Shown: positions 34,691-48,899 of the stretch, piece by piece
How the letters are laid out: every line of letters starts with the position of its first letter
Numbering within the stretch: position 1 is the stretch's first letter
The notes under the pieces: generated by a model
The model's input: only the letters and a program-made list of their open reading frames with translations
The model's database searches: none
What the model was told of the DNA's origin: nothing
Translations under genes and position numbers: made by a program
From: Rhyacichthys aspro
Taxonomy: Eukaryota > Chordata > Actinopteri > Gobiiformes > Rhyacichthyidae
NCBI GenBank assembly: GCA_036850595.1
Contig: CM072160.1
Span: forward strand, 4,543,773-4,607,772
Reading direction: 5' to 3'
DNA length: 64,000 nucleotides

Positions 34691-37600
34691 GTAAGTTTCA
34701 CCGCTACAGTCGCTCATTCGGCCATTATCTGTGCCCACTTCCTGTGTTTTCCGTCTGGTTGGACTTAGATCATTATAAAATAAATAGTTTGGGTTGATCG
34801 ATCAATTCAGGGTCAGCGCAGCCATCCTTTACAATCAAAAAATATCGAGAACAATTGATTGTCCCGGGGCTTCTACTGCAACACTATGGATAGATGCGGT
34901 TTAGTGCTGACGGAGCCGAATTCCAAAATGTGCACTACTCATGTGGATAGGACCGTCCCAGTGGAGCCGCAGCGGTTTTAGCTGATTTCTTCAGTTTTCT
35001 CAGTAAAGCAGGTTAAAACAGAGGCTGCGGCTCAGTGGAAACCTTCCCCCTCGGTCATTAAAGTTACTTCACGAAGAGGAGCTAATGGGCTAAAGTTTAC
35101 TCCAAATGAGGTTTAACGTGGCCCAAAGTTCAGACTTGCTTGCCCTAAATGGATTTCTAGCTCTAGTTTTTTTTACCTGTGTTCTATTAGTGTTTGTTGA
35201 TGTCTCACGTGATCCAACAAGACACTGGCAAGTCTAGCTGTAGCTCGTTACATTATTTTAGCACCACATGTCCGTCCCACTTCTTCCTGATGAAATGTGG
35301 AGCTACTGCTGTGTTTACGTGCTCTTTGCATGGTCCAGTTTCTGAGTTAGATTTGATTTTGTTGTGTTCGTGTGCTTCAAACATCGTAAAATTAACATCG
35401 CTTCACATTACGTCATTACTTAGAGTTCACAGACAAAATGATGAGTTGGTAAAGTTACTTCTTAGTGTTTAATGTCTTCAACAAAGACTTTTGAAAACGT
35501 TGCAAACCCAGTTTCACTTGTAAAACTGTGCAGCTTCGTCGTGTGGACAGATAAAAACAGACACCAGTGTTTGCCTGGTCTTCTTCTCTAATTGGTTGCT
35601 CATAGCCAACTAATTCTATTTTTATTCTCAAAAAGTTGGTCTGTATTTTTCATGGAGAGTAACAAATGGATGCAGCATGATAGAAAAAAACACATAAATC
35701 CTGCCCTATTTTAAATAATGGTCATAATTGGTCCAGTTTTGTCTTTGTTGAAAATCAATCAATCAATCCTGACCCACTTCACTTCAAAGAGAAACTGAAT
35801 GGGTCTGACTGGCCAGGCTAGGTCCCTGTTAGTTCTAGTTGATACGTTTTAACCTGCGTCTCCAACTTGAACAGTGATACCTCTCTGTATTAAAATTAAA
35901 ACACGTTAATGTGGATGCAGCCTTACTCTGGGCTTTATTAGCTGTGATTATTTCTAAAACGCTGATGGAGCCATAGATGCAAATATAATTTCTTTTGATT
36001 CATTTAAAAAACACATGAATATGGACACACAAAGAACAAGTGCAGTGATTATTATTGTGAATACATCTGTCAGAGTTAATGCGACACTTGTGAAGTCGGA
36101 TCGCTGCGAAATGAGCTCGATTACAACCCTTCACTCAACTCTCATCAGCTCCAGACTCCTCTCAACTGAATAAACCCTTATTACTCTGGAAAAATCTGAC
36201 TGTTTGTACATTTTACATCACAGCTCAATGAACGGCTGCTGTTAACCACAACAGAGTCCATTCATGTGTTGGTTTAGTGGATACGAGAGTCTCTATTGAT
36301 CCAGGATCTTATCAAACAGTACAAAATGCATGTATAAAGTGCTGTTTGTTACATGTAATTATGAGTGTAATAAGTCTAGTTGTAATAGTAGTTGTTATAA
36401 CATGTTTCCTCAACAGAAAAAAGAGAACCTCGAATAGTAAAAGCAATTCTTAGCGCTGACATCAATTAATTCAGACATTTTACTTGTAATAATTAATTAA
36501 AAATAGAACATTGGGCAAACCTGTTACTGTGGATAATGCAGTTTGTCATTTAGTCATTCTCTAAAAACACTAATATGTCCCAGTTTATTGTCCTCATTTT
36601 AACAAACGCCAATCACTGCAGCAAACTTTACAACAATTTTGTCTCTTAATTCATTTGGTATTTTATGTTTTTTATCCATAAACAGCCTTTATATTCAACC
36701 AGAGGCTATAATGTGCTTAGGTTATGGTCTGAAAAGGTCATGTTTTTGGGTTTGTTTTTTTTTTTAGCCTTTTTATTTCCTTATGTTCAAAAACACAATT
36801 TCAGCTCTAATTTTGTTGATATAATACATTAGAATAACCACTGTTTTAAACTGACACGTTTTTTTTATCTGACACTGGTTTTGTGAAAAAAAAAAAAACA
36901 TGTTGGAAGTCTGGAAATATGTTCACTCTACATTAAAACCACTTTGAAACCACTTTTATGTCCAAATCATTCATAAAAAAGGGGTTTTAAAGGTACTATA
37001 ACAGTTTGCAAACTATTTCAGCCCACTATTTAGCTTTAGCTTAGCTTGTAGCTTGCTTTACATTTCCACTTTGTTACTGTCTGTAATGGTTAATATAAAC
37101 TTGTGCAGAACTTATGCTGCTGTTAGCATCACCAGCTATAATTTCCCAGGGTTTAGCTCTGACTTTTTTGCAAATATGGTAGGTTCCGGTTCCTTAAACT
37201 CAACATAAAACAAAAAGATAACACAAAGACTTACTAGTTTTCCCTAAAAGTCTCCACTCGTTTTTACTGTAAATGGAATTATGAATAAAAATGAATTTGG
37301 CCAATGATCCTCCGTGTTCTTTTGTGTTCAGGACCTGCTTTGCTCCTGTCTCTGTCACTCTCATGTCACCTTGTCTCACTGGGACACTTTATCCGAGCCC
37401 ATTGTGGTGTTATTTGTGTCACCTGCGCCGTTCCTCCAGCGACAAGTCAAAACGTCTGCAGCGAAGAGGCCTTTACTTCTGGTTGTAATTTACTGGCGCC
37501 GCATTGTAGTGGTTTCCCTCTCGCGCCGCACCGTTCCCCGTGGGACTTTTGGGCTTTTATTTAATAAGATAAACTGCTGGATGTGGCAGAGTTATTGAGT

Positions 37601-39344
37601 ATTGGCAGACTTCCTGAAGCTGTAAAGAGGCGTAGTGTGAAACCTAAAGGGACTCGGCTTGTACAAGCATTTACCTTCTCTAGAGCCACACTGTCACATT
37701 ATTACTTGTAAAAGCTTTTTCATATTTGCATACAAAATACTTCTGGTGTGGGGGTGTAGAGATGGAGTCAGGGCAGCTCTTCAAAGGTTCAACAAAATGA
37801 AATGTGAGTAACATAAATCCAAGTTCAGACAGCAGGATTTTAAGGTGGATTTGGCAGCGCTGCATCAATAAAGACGAGAAAGTTTGCCCCTTTAGTCGTT
37901 TATATACATATATCCCATATCTAACTGAGAAACTTCATTGTGTTTGGCAGAGTTCACAGCAGCAACTAAATACAAGCAACATCTTTTAACAATCTTTATT
38001 AACAGCTGATCCCCTTTGAGACGTTTTTGCATCTTTTTCACATTAAATGCATGTTAATTTTTCCATTTTTTTCCAACGCTTTCTGTCTTCGATTCATTAT
38101 TTACACTTCAAACATCAACCACACCAGGGTTCACTTGGATAATATTGTATAATAAATGACAGAAGTGATGTAGAACGTCTTGGTCAGTCTTAAGAGCACT
38201 CTTTAAAGGTCTCTTATAAACTTATTTTGAGTCAAATAAAGTAACACACTACTTTATTGAGGAGAATTAATGAAGAAAATATACTTTCCGTCACAACAAT
38301 CCAAATAAATCAAGTCAGCAAGTGGAAAAACACATGGATGAGAACAATACACACTTGTATTTGTATTGTACTTGTGTTTTCATGTGAATTTACTTAAAAC
38401 AGAGTTCAATTCGGACTAAGATATGCTGTAGTTTTAAATGTTTACGTAGCACTCTGAACTCTCGTACAAGGAAATCCAAACATTACGGTGTATGTGCTCA
38501 CATTTTATGACCTGATGGTTTGCTGCTAAAGTCTGAATTTCAAGTGAGCATCAGATAGCTGTTCTGGAGCGTATTGGGAAGGGTTAAACACCTTGTAACC
38601 CCCTGGATACAGCACGAGGACGCATGAAGAACCTGAAATTACACCCAAAATTGTCATATAACCAGAAATCGGTCCAGATTCCTACAGAAAATTGCACATA
38701 TTTGGTCTTTGGTCTTGGTTTGTGTGGTCCCGGCTGCCGACAGGTTCTTGACTGTGAATACCTGACCACAAAATAAATGGTGCAATGTGACTTTAGTGAG
38801 CAATAAACGCCAGTGAATTTTCTGAATGGGACATGAATTATCCCCCTCAGTTCTTCTGCAGTTTCAACACAAACGAAGAGCTGCTTATTTTCACCCTCGT
38901 GGGCTCTTTCCATCAGCGTGTGGCTATTGTCCGCCTTGTTTTCCGTCCTGTTTGTTTTGGAACATTTATTTTAAGGACAAAAGCAGCCTATATGTGCAAG
39001 AGTCTGGTGGAACATTGTGTATGGGTCAGTAAAATGCTTGTTAACGCAGAAAAAAATAATAAACAATAGCTCCAGACCTTTCAAAAGTGAGCGTAGACAA
39101 TTCATCCTCTTGCTTTGTTCGTCTTGGTTTTGAAACAAACAATTAGCAGAGAACAAAACAAGGAAAATGTGAGTTCCTTTCCAGAAAACATGGATAAGTC
39201 AAGTGTTTTTAAGGGGATAAAGGCCCGTATATCAGCATATTAACTACATTATATTATATTTGATGAAGAAACAGGTCAAATGATGATAAAGTGGCTGAAT
39301 TGTTGTCTAAAAATTGGGCTATTCTCTCCCTCTGTAAGCATGTA

Positions 39345-39364
39345 TTTTTTTTTTTTTTTTTTTT
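39345..39364 (+). repeat. Poly(T) tract
   Basis: About 20 T residues (GTATTTTTTTT... type), followed by TTTATTTATTTA-like sequence. This could be the poly(A) tail of a minus-strand retroposon, but no body or target duplication was identified. Confidence 0.6.
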
Positions 39365-39539
39365 GAACGCATGGCTTTAACTGATTTATTTATTTACGCC
39401 ATTTCAAATTTACACAATTTTTCCCACAAAACACACTAATAAACAAAAACAAACAAACAAACAAAAAACAAAGCAGAGATAATCCCAATCTTAATGAACA
39501 AAACCTGAAATATATTCCACTTTTTGCTTTATTAGTTCT

Positions 39540-42200
39540 TAGTTCTGGTCTAAACAGTGACAATCTAATTTAGTTCTGGGTTTATTTTAAGTTTAATCCT
39601 GAAATGGCACTCGTTCAGTCCTGTTTTTGCAGGTTTCAGTCCTGGTTTATTTCCTTTAATATCCCCATTATATGTCTTTATATATATTATTTCTAGTTTA
39701 ATGCTGGATTTGACCTGGTTTTAGTCCAAGTTTAGTCCTAGTTCCGTGAAGTTTTAGGCATTTGTTTAGTTTAGGGTTTAAAACTAGAACGGTCATAGGT
39801 TTAGACACAAATAAATTGATTGTTTTACTCCTGGTTCAGACATTTCCCTGTTTCACTCTGGTTTATTCATTGATTTAATCGTTATTTGGTTCAGTCCTGG
39901 TTTTAGTCTTGCTTTCGTTCTTGGTTTAGCTCTGGTTTTGTCCTGAAGCAGCGTCCCATCATTATTCTAAGTTCTATTTTGTTTTTTTGTCTTCCTCTTT
40001 GTCCATTGATCATCTCAATGTGAATGCAGCTTATTGATTCAAACAAACTGCGTACCTTTTTAGAAATACTGGAAAACGTACCACAGTTAACAAAATATCT
40101 TCCGCATTCGGCTGAGACCAAACCCAGAATCTGCTGCAGCGTATATGAACTGAGACTGCGCTGCCTCCGAGTTAATTGGCAGCGTGTGTTTTTAAATTGG
40201 CCTGTCTAACCAAACAGCCCGGGCCAATATGTCTAAGTGTGGGGCCCTGCTGCAGTCGCGGGTCTCTCCGGTAAAAGAGGAACAGCATTTGAATGGTTTA
40301 ATATCCCCCTCTCCTCGCCGGCCCCTCCCCGAACGCTCCGTAATCGCACACACACCGAAAAATGCAATCTTCTCGGCTGAAATGAAAAAGCAGGCGTAGC
40401 TCTTTTGGGTGGGGTGTGTGTTGACGTGCGCGGTTTAGATGAGACGCCACCGGCTCGCGCTCCATATATCGCCACATATGTAATAATATTAATATGGCTC
40501 CCTTGAATGAGCACAGGCCTGCATACATAATTCATGTTATATATTCTGGCTCAGATACAGTCTAGACCGTGTTCTGTGGCACGGCACAGTAACAAAGGAT
40601 TATCACAGTCCTGGGTCTGGTTTAGGTCTGGGTTAGGTCTGGGTTAGGTCTGGTTTAGTCCTGGGTTAGTCCTGGGTTAGGTCTGGTTTAGGTCTGGTTT
40701 AGTCCTGGGTTAGGTCTGGTTTAGGTCTGGTTTAGTCCTCGGTTAGGTCTGGTTTAGGTCTGGGTTAGGTCTGGTTTAGGTCTGGTTTAGTCCTCGGTTA
40801 GGTCTGGTTTAGGTCTGGTTTAGGTCTGGGTTAGGTCTGGTTTAGTCCTGGGTTAGGTCTGGTTTAGTCCTGGTTTAGGTTTGGGTTTAGTCCTGGGTTA
40901 GGTCTGGGATAGGTCTGGATTAGTCCTGTGTTAGGTGTGGTTTAGTCCTGGTTTAGGTTTGGGTTTAGGTCTGATTTTATTCCTGGGTTTGGGTCTGGTT
41001 TTGGGTCTGGTTTAGGTCTGGTTTTGGGTCTGGTTTAGGTCTGGGTTAGTCCTGGTTTAGGTCTAGATTAGTCCTGGTTTAGGTTTGTTTTAATCCTGGT
41101 TTAGGTCTGGTTTAGTCCTGGTTTAGGTTTGGGATTAGGTCGGATTTAGTCCTGGGTGTGGGTCTAGTTTAGGTCTGGTTTAGTCCTGGGTGATGTCTGG
41201 TTTTACATCTGGTTTAGATCTGGTTTAGTCTTGTTTTACTAATGGTTTAGTCCTGGGTTTAGGTCTGGTTTAGATCTGGTTTAGTCCTGGTTTTAGGTCT
41301 GGTTTAGATCTGGTTTAGTTCTGGGTTTAGATCTGGTTTAGTCCTGGTTTAGATCTGGTTTAGATCTGGTTTAGGTCTGGTTTAGATCTGGTTTAGTTGT
41401 GGTTTTCGTCCTGGTTTTAATCCTAGATTTATCCAGTCCAGGATTTGTGTTAATTAAATCCTTTAGTCTGGTTAAATCCTGTTTAATCCTGGTCCTAATC
41501 CTGGTTTAGTTCTGGATTAATCCAGTTTTTTAAATGTTTGGTTTTGTGCTGCTTTTGTTCTGATTGAGCTCTGGGTTTAGTCCTGGTTTAGTCCTGGTTT
41601 TGAGTTGGTTTAGTTCCAGTTTTGCGTTACTTAAGTCTTTTTTTTTTTATTTTGTTCTCATTATCAGTTGAGTCCTGGTTTAGTCGTGATGGATTTATGG
41701 GTTTAGTCACAGTTTAACTTGGTTTTGTGCTGGTTTATTCCCAGTTCTTATTTAGTCCTGGGTGTGGTACTGGGGTCAGTCTTGGTTTATTTCCGCTCTA
41801 GTCCTGTTTTGGGTTTCTTTGTTGTCCTTTAGTCCTGGTTTGAACCTGGATTTAGTCTTGATTTAGTTTGTTCAGGATTGTATTGTCCTGTGTTTAGTTT
41901 GGTTTTAGTCCAGAATTATAGTTTATTTCTGGTTTAGTCTAGTCCTAGATTAGTCCCAGTTTAATTCAGGTGTAAGTACAGTCCTGTATTAGTCCTGGTT
42001 CAGTCTGGTTTTGTGCAGTCATGGGTTTGGTCTTGTTTATGTCCTGGTTTAGACATTATTTTAATCCTGTACTTTTGTTTTGCTTTAGTCCTGAACACAT
42101 CCTTTAGTTTATTCAGTGCTTTTGTAATAATTTAGTTCTTAATCCCCAGTTTATCTGTGAGTTAAGTCCTGATAAAGTCTGAGTTTAAACCCAGCTTAGT
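39540..42200 (+). repeat. Large degenerate GTCCTGGTTTAG-type array
   Basis: The core (about 40605-41415) is built of 11-12-bp modules such as TTTAGGTCTGG, TTTAGTCCTGG and GTTAGGTCTGG in irregular higher-order order. Flanks on both sides (39540-39950 and 41415-42200) contain the same words at lower density. GGGTTAGG-like strings recur but are not true TTAGGG telomere units. An inverted counterpart lies at 57585-58620. The candidate conserved block at 40205-40560 interrupts it. Confidence 0.85.
40205..40560. promoter_or_regulatory. GC-rich then AT-rich conserved-looking block
   Basis: The first half has many CpGs (CGCCGGCCCCTCCCCGAACG near 40317). The second half has mixed AT-rich text such as CCATATATCGCCACATATG, resembling transcription-factor-dense enhancers. 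Minus-strand frames of 76 and 100 codons run through it without any known domain. It stands out as unique sequence inside the repeat array. Confidence 0.25.
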
Positions 42201-44369
42201 CCGGAGTTTTGTCTTGTTGTATTTTTCTCTCTATTTAAATACATATGTTTAAATCCTGATCAGAGCCTCGATAAGAGCGGTCCTGACTCCACATGTTTCA
42301 TAAAACTATATAAACCTGTCTTTTCTGTAGCTCTTGCAGCTCTGAACCAGCGGCCTGTTTTTCCATTAGTTTGATAAATGACAGATTATTCCACCTGGAG
42401 ATGAGATTTTCTTCCTTCTCTTCCTCCGGCCGTGCATCCTCACTTAACCCCCCTCTTCTCTGCCGCTGTTTTCTCCTCTTTGTTTTGCTCCATCCATCAT
42501 CGACCCTCGAGTTTTTAATTTTTCTTTTTCTACTCTCTTCTATGTACCTTTTCTATATCACCTATTGCTTCCAAGTCATTCGTCTGTATTGTAAGATTAT
42601 GTAGTTTTTCTAAACTTTATCTTCAGATTGGTGCTTTTCCATTAGCCGTGAGCTTGAATAAAATATATATATTTATTGGAGAACAGTGAAGACGCTTGAT
42701 TGGGGGCCAAAAAGAAAGCAAACAAAGCAAAAAACATTTTTTTCCCTTTTTTTCCATAATCTATAAACTGGACGAAGACAAGAGGAAAAAAAATCTTTCA
42801 AAAACCTGACACTGAGTTAAAGTTAGCTCTGAACAGAAAAAAAATATACTGCTGGGAGTTTTAACTTCATATTCTGATATTGTCAGATTTCTTTTAGAGT
42901 ACCTTCAAAATAAAACACTTCCTTTAAAGTGCAATAATCACAGTCGGTATACAGTACAATTAACACAAGTCTCCAAGGTTTATTAGGAACACTTAAAATA
43001 ACAATTGAATCCACTTATACATAACTTAAGGGCAAAAAACAGTAATTGCACCATCTACTATTTAATTTACTGTTATTTCTGGGATGATATTTCATACAAA
43101 AGAAAAAAATATGAAGTGTATAAAGCCACAAAAACTGGCTTCCACCTTTTCTGCTCTCTGATTGGACATGGTCTAAACTGTTTGGAGTTAATTGCAGATT
43201 TTTATTAAAGTAAAATAATGTTTTGAAGAGACAGATTATGACTTGGACACAATGCAATGAGACAAAAAAAGAACATAAGCAGCATCTGGACAAAAAAGTC
43301 ACTATAGTTTTAGCTTTTGTGAACCACACCTGCACAATTAAGGGTGGAAGATGTAAACTTTCTACCTATTTTGAAGCTGCCAGGTTGTTTATCATATACA
43401 ATGTATGGGTTAGTGTCTAATAAACTGCATTTTTTGCCATGTTTTTGTATTGTGACCTTATTAAAGACACACTTATGGCAGTAATCAGCAGCTTGACACG
43501 TCTCAGCTGCAGGATGGAGGGTTTTCGCAAAGGTTAAATGCTCATTAATACAGATTTTTGCCATTAGTGGAGCAAATTAGTAAAAAAATAAGCTTTTTGT
43601 TATAAAGAATGCACAGGAATTGAGAGAAAATGGAGCAAGAACTCAAAAATCAAATAGACTTTGGTGTTTTTCTTTCATACTAAATGTCTGAAAGGCAGGT
43701 TTGCGGAGGATGCCTGTTGAGGGTGGGGTCGGACGAACACAGAGGATGAAAAAGGGGGATGTTTACCTTAGAGGTCGGCCCCGCAGCGTCCACCTGAAAT
43801 TGGTTTTGTGGCGATGGACGGAGAGAGAGACAGAGAGAGGTGTGGAGGACGGACGGACATCCAGACAGACACATGAGACGGCACAAAATTGCACCGAAAT
43901 GAAAGGGTAGGATAAATAGATAGAAGAAGGATGCAGGGACTGAAAATGTGAATGAATTCGAGACAGAGAAAAGAGAAAAGAGAAAAGAGAAGAGAGAAGA
44001 GAGGAGGGAGTAGAGTCGGCGCTGAATTCTCTCAAATAAGTCAGATGAGGACAGAGATGCAGAGGCCATTTTATCAGACAGACAGAGCAGTGATGTGTGT
44101 CTGAGTCTGAGTCTGTTTAAAATGCAAAGAAACATACACACAGGCTTTTTCTCTTCCCTCTTCCCTCTTCCCCTGAATGTAAAGGTTGTGTTTACTCACG
44201 GTGTGTTTACTTGAGGGTTTTGTCTTTGATTTTGGGAGTAGTCCAGGTTTTGTCGCGATTTTGTCTTCGGTTTTATTCTCGTCGGTCGTTTTAAGCAAAG
44301 CAAATTTTTGAGTAAGTCAGAAAAACACTGCATAAAAGTAAAAATAAATAAATAATAAAGTAAAAATAC

Positions 44370-44860
44370 TCCAGTACCGTACTTAAGTACAATTTTCAAG
44401 TGTCTCTACTTTACTTAAGTAGATTTAAAAGTGGGTGCTTTGACTCCACTACATTTTAGAGCAAATACCTGTACTTTATACTCTTTTTTTTTTTTTTTTT
44501 TAATTGGTTTTACAAGTACAATTAAGATTGCGTTAGTAAATTGTTGTTAGTAAATTGAATGTTAAAATGGTACATAAATAATTACCTAAACCTAATTTTC
44601 TCATGAGCTACACTCCTCATCTGACTCTCATTTTAAAATGTTTTTAATCATTCTTATTCTCCAATGTTTTTTATTAGTAAATTAACTCAATTTTATATGA
44701 AATAGTTGTTGAAGCTGAGTCAAATACACTTACTTTCATACATTTAAGTACATTTTAAAGGAAGTAATTACATCATTTCACTTAAGTAAGAATTTTGATG
44801 TGATACTTTTACCCTTTATTTTCTGTACTTTTATTTTGGTAGGAACTGAGTACTTCCTCC
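44370..44860. repeat. ACTTAAGTA-type teleost repeat
   Basis: Contains GTACTTAAGTACAATTTTCA, CTTTACTTAAGTAGA, GTGCTTTGACTCCACTACAT, CACTTAAGTAAG and TACTTTTATTTTGGTAGG, with a T18 run at about 44486. Same family as 21610-22078. No coding capacity. Confidence 0.65.
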
Positions 44861-44952
44861 TTCGCTGGTGATACATATATGTTTAACATTGCTAACTAAA
44901 TAAATGGTTTTAGCACAATGAGAACTGATCAGCGTAAAGCATCTCTAGTTGA

Positions 44953-45306
44953 TTACGTTATATTTCTTAGTCCCTGCACATCGACATATTCAAACAAAGC
45001 CGGCCTCATGCATCTCATTGATCTTTTGGCCGGTGATAATACTGAGCTCTTCCTGGTGTCAGCTTCTTTATAATGAAAAATGTCATTAGCTGGATGTGGT
45101 CCGAGCTCAGAGAAGGCAGGGGTTAGTCTGATACGTCCAGGCCTGTGTTTTTCTTTTATTAAAAAGTCCTCAGGCAGCCGGTGTTGTGTTGCATTTCTTA
45201 TCTCTGAAATGATTTGATTATGGTCCATTTGTGTAAAGCAGAGCAGATGAAAATGAAGATTGAAATCATTATTAGTTGTAGTGTTGATCTGTGTTGGTGT
45301 AAACAT
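44953..45306. promoter_or_regulatory. Conserved-looking block with a 117-codon minus-strand frame
   Basis: This is a non-repetitive block with strings such as TTATAATGAAAAATGTCATT and CAATGAGATGCATGAGG on one strand or the other. A minus-strand frame is open from 45306 to 44953 with fairly even amino-acid use, but matches no family I know and has no clear splice sites. I favour a non-coding conserved element; a lineage-specific exon cannot be excluded. Confidence 0.25.
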
Positions 45307-45619
45307 ATAATCATAATTAAATCTATTCAGCCTACTTTTTTTTTTCCAATAAACATGAAATAATATAGAGTAGGATCATTCATATTTACAGCAACATATT
45401 TATGTCGATTTTTATGCTTGTTATGTTGTATTAAAGCTGCTGTGTGTTGACATTTGGAGGCACCTAGTGGAAATATTGCAGATTGCAGACAGCTACGGTA
45501 GCCCTGAAGGAACATTTATAGGTCATATGATGAATTAGAAATTTGGGAACAACATGACATTAGTTCATTAACGTTCTAATCTTATATTTGTGTATAGTTT
45601 GTGTCGTATTGTTCATTCA

Positions 45620-45850
45620 ATCGTTCATTTTCTTCTGCTTATTCCTGTTAGGGGTCGTGGGTTTGGTTCGGAGCCGGTCCCAGCAGCTTTGGGCCTGACA
45701 TTTAGAAGCAGACACTCTCACATTCACTAGAGATACTTTTAGATTTCACGAGTAAATGCATGTCTTCGGACGATGGGAGGAATCCGGAGAGAACCCACGG
45801 TAACTCGGGGAAGAGAATCAAACTCACGTCAGCTTCACTTAACACTTGTT
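45620..45850 (+). repeat. Teleost dispersed repeat (ATGTCTTTGGAC family)
   Basis: The order TTCATTTTCTTCTGCTTATT, GGGGTCGTGGG, GAGCCGGTCCCAGCAGC, ATGCATGTCTTCGGACGATG, GGAGGAATCCGGAGAGAACC, AACTCGGGGAAGAG, CAAACTC matches a repeat very common in fish (consensus words GGAGGAAACCGGAG and GAGAAAACCCACGC). A shorter relative is at 3088-3195. Confidence 0.75.
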
Positions 45851-47302
45851 CTTCTTGTACGTTCTTCACACTTTATCTGCTTTTGACCTGTGTGAACAAG
45901 TGAATTTACCCAGTGTTGTAGTTTAATCTTATCTTTATTATTATAAGATTAAATGCAGGGTTCGTACGGGTGCTTGAAATCTGTGAAAATGCTTGAATTT
46001 TAATCTAGTGTTTTCAAGGTTTTCAAGTCCTTACACTTTGGATTTGATTGTGTTGCTTTAATAACAATGCACAATCTTACTGACTACTTTTCCTCTTTTA
46101 AAATATATATATTTTTGCACGAGCCAAGGCTGTTTCAATGATCGCTGGCTTGAAGAGGAAAAGTACAAATTATGTGCATCAAATCTTCGAACAAAAGGGA
46201 CACTTATCCAATAAATTAACATCTTTTTGATCATTTCATTTTTGGGTGAACTATTGCTTGTCTGTGTCCAAAGTGTTCAACAATTGAAACAATTTACGAA
46301 GGAAATGTCATATTGGGGTCTTTTTTACACCACAATGCATTTAAATGAGAAAAACATATGGTAAATGTGTGTCAACATGTGATTTACTGCAGTAAGGTGC
46401 TTGAAAAACATGAAAACACACCTTGAAAGTGCTGAAAAAGTGCTGGAATTTGAACTTAGAAAAGGTGTAAGAACCCTGTATATATTAAAATAAGAAAAGA
46501 AGCGACTCATGGCTCCTTCTATTTAGTTCTTAATGTTCATTTTTCAAACATAGATAAATGCAAAACGACCACGACTGGTGTATGATGCGTGTCACATTGC
46601 ATTGTTCGATTTGAGAAGCAGAATTCAGTTAAGTTTCTTGCAAAGAGAGCTTAATAAGGTATGTTCTTAGCATCAGTTTGGTTACATGAACATCTAGCTA
46701 ACATTTATGGGAGGATATTAGCCCTTTATTATAATTTTACGTCATGGCAGGGCTTTAGATATTGGTCGCAGGTCATTTTTAGTTGTTGGTTGTTAGAACG
46801 GACGTATTTTACACTGAAAAAGATTTAAAGACACTAATTCACTTCATAATCACAACGGGAAATAACCTACAGTGTGACCGAGGCTTTCTTCTGAGTTGAT
46901 GATAAACTATACTGACCTAAGTGTTTCATTTTTAACTGTATTTTAACTGCTGACATATACAGTAGGAGCTAGAGATACAAACAAAAGTGTGAACATAGTG
47001 GTTACAGCGTAAATACATATTGACTCTCTTAATACCAACAGAGTCAGATGTTTACTGAGTGCAGCAGAAGGACACATGAAGCTGTAGAGACGTACTGTAT
47101 CTGCCTCGAAGCCTGGAACCAATACAAACACTTTTAGTCTCCTCGTTCTGGTCAAATAAATAGCTTTTATCTTTGCTGCTTTTATTTGGGCTCACAGCAG
47201 CTGATTGGGCCTGGCCGGTCCCTGGTGAGACGAACGAGACAGCCGCACACACTCGAACGGAGAAATGAAGCTACGTGTTATCAGTCCTGCCTTTGTATTA
47301 GA

Positions 47303-47306
<4 letters not shown>

Positions 47307-47337
<31 letters not shown>
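47307..47337 (+). repeat. (GT)n microsatellite
   Basis: About 15 GT units. The following 250 bp (47340-47600) are GC-richer and non-repetitive apart from an A-run at about 47421. Confidence 0.95.
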
Positions 47338-47341
<4 letters not shown>

Positions 47342-48899
47342 CCCAGAGAGTGAATCAGCAGGTCCTGATGCATGAGAGCGAGCCGGGGCTGCCCGCTGGC
47401 CTGCCTGCGTGGAGGGTAGTAAAAAAAAAAAAAAACTCCATCAATGATTAAACGCCCGCGGCCATGTTTCAGAGCGCACTTACAACCGTAGACACGCCAT
47501 CGCCGCCAAAGGGAGGAGGAAACGAGGCGAGGAGGGGCTAGGACAGTCGTAGAGAATAAAACGGAGCGAGCTAATGAGCGAAAATAAAAGGGACGGTGGA
47601 CAGAACAAAGGAGAGTTTGAAGAAGGACCGTCCCAAATCATGTGGTTTGAGGAAAAAAACTGTTTTCATGTCCATCAAAAGCTTTACCTGTTTTCCCAAA
47701 GTCATTAAATTATAATTTACTGTGGATATTTAAACGTTTTTTGGTGATAAAATGTACGGGTTATGAGTTGTAAGACCTGCTGATTTAGTTGAAACGTCCA
47801 CAGCTTTCAGGCAACATCGTGTTAAAAACATGAATTAAACATGAAGGCATCTCTTCACCATTAGGCCTCAGTTTGTCAGCTCTACAAACAGAAACAGGAA
47901 GTAACAAGACTAATGACTTTCCACTGGTCTCTGTGGAGCTTGGATTGTCTTTTTGTCCAAGAAAAAAAAACATTTAGACTTCAATTATAAGTCAAAACAC
48001 AATGCACATTTAACTACTCTATCGTTTTAGCCCAAATCCAGACTAATGTAAAGTATAATGATGCAAAATAACAAATAAAATAAGCTTTTCCCTTTTTTAC
48101 TTTGCATCTGCGCAACTTTTTAGGAACAGAAAATGCTGTAGACCCTTTTTTTTAGCCTAAAAACTCCAGCACTACATTGTAGAGCGGACAAACTCAAAAT
48201 AGACAATAAAGCCCGTCTGTCTTCACCGATTGGTTGACTCAGGACAAGCTACCGTAACCTTGACGACCAGGTAATTCCTACTGATACAACATCACAGCCT
48301 CATTATAATCTACAAAGATAGTGTGTTAAATGCAATGCTAATATCATTTTTGTTCTACCGTCCTGTCAAATTAAATGATTATGTCTTTGTCTGACGATCT
48401 CCAACTCCAACAAAAGTCCAGGGATTTATGTACCATCCACCACCTCAACCTGCATCGTATTAAATTAAGAAAATAAATTACCAGCTCAATTTAAGAGAGA
48501 AAATACAACAATAACAAAATAAAAACACACGTACCATGCCATAAGTGTGTTGAACATTGCGTGTGGCTTTCCATATTTAAATTTCTCCGTGGTGTTACTC
48601 AAAAGCAGGACTGAATATGAATTTTTAGAGAAATATAAAGCTCTGAACACTTCCATTGGCCACAATAACTTTTACATTTGGCTGCAGCACATTTTAAATC
48701 AACGTTCAACCCTAGAATACGCTTTATAATTGTACGTGGGAACATTATTTCGATAGATTCTGGAGAACATCGGTAACAATTCTCCGTATTTTCGTCGGCC
48801 GGTCTGCTTCCCCCACCCTTATTATTTTTCCCATCCCACATTTCTCTCTTTTCTACCTGACCCCCCCCTCGCCCCCTCCTCTCCTCGTCCAATTACCAG

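Noticed and set aside
40605..41415. Interstitial telomere-like repeat (GGGTTAGG words)
   Set aside because: Units are GTTAGGTCTGG-type with intervening TCTG or TCCTG, not tandem TTAGGG.
43680..44141. 153-codon minus-strand ORF
   Set aside because: Mostly Ser/Leu/Phe translation of a GA-rich simple tract (AGAGAAAAG units) with overlapping frames.
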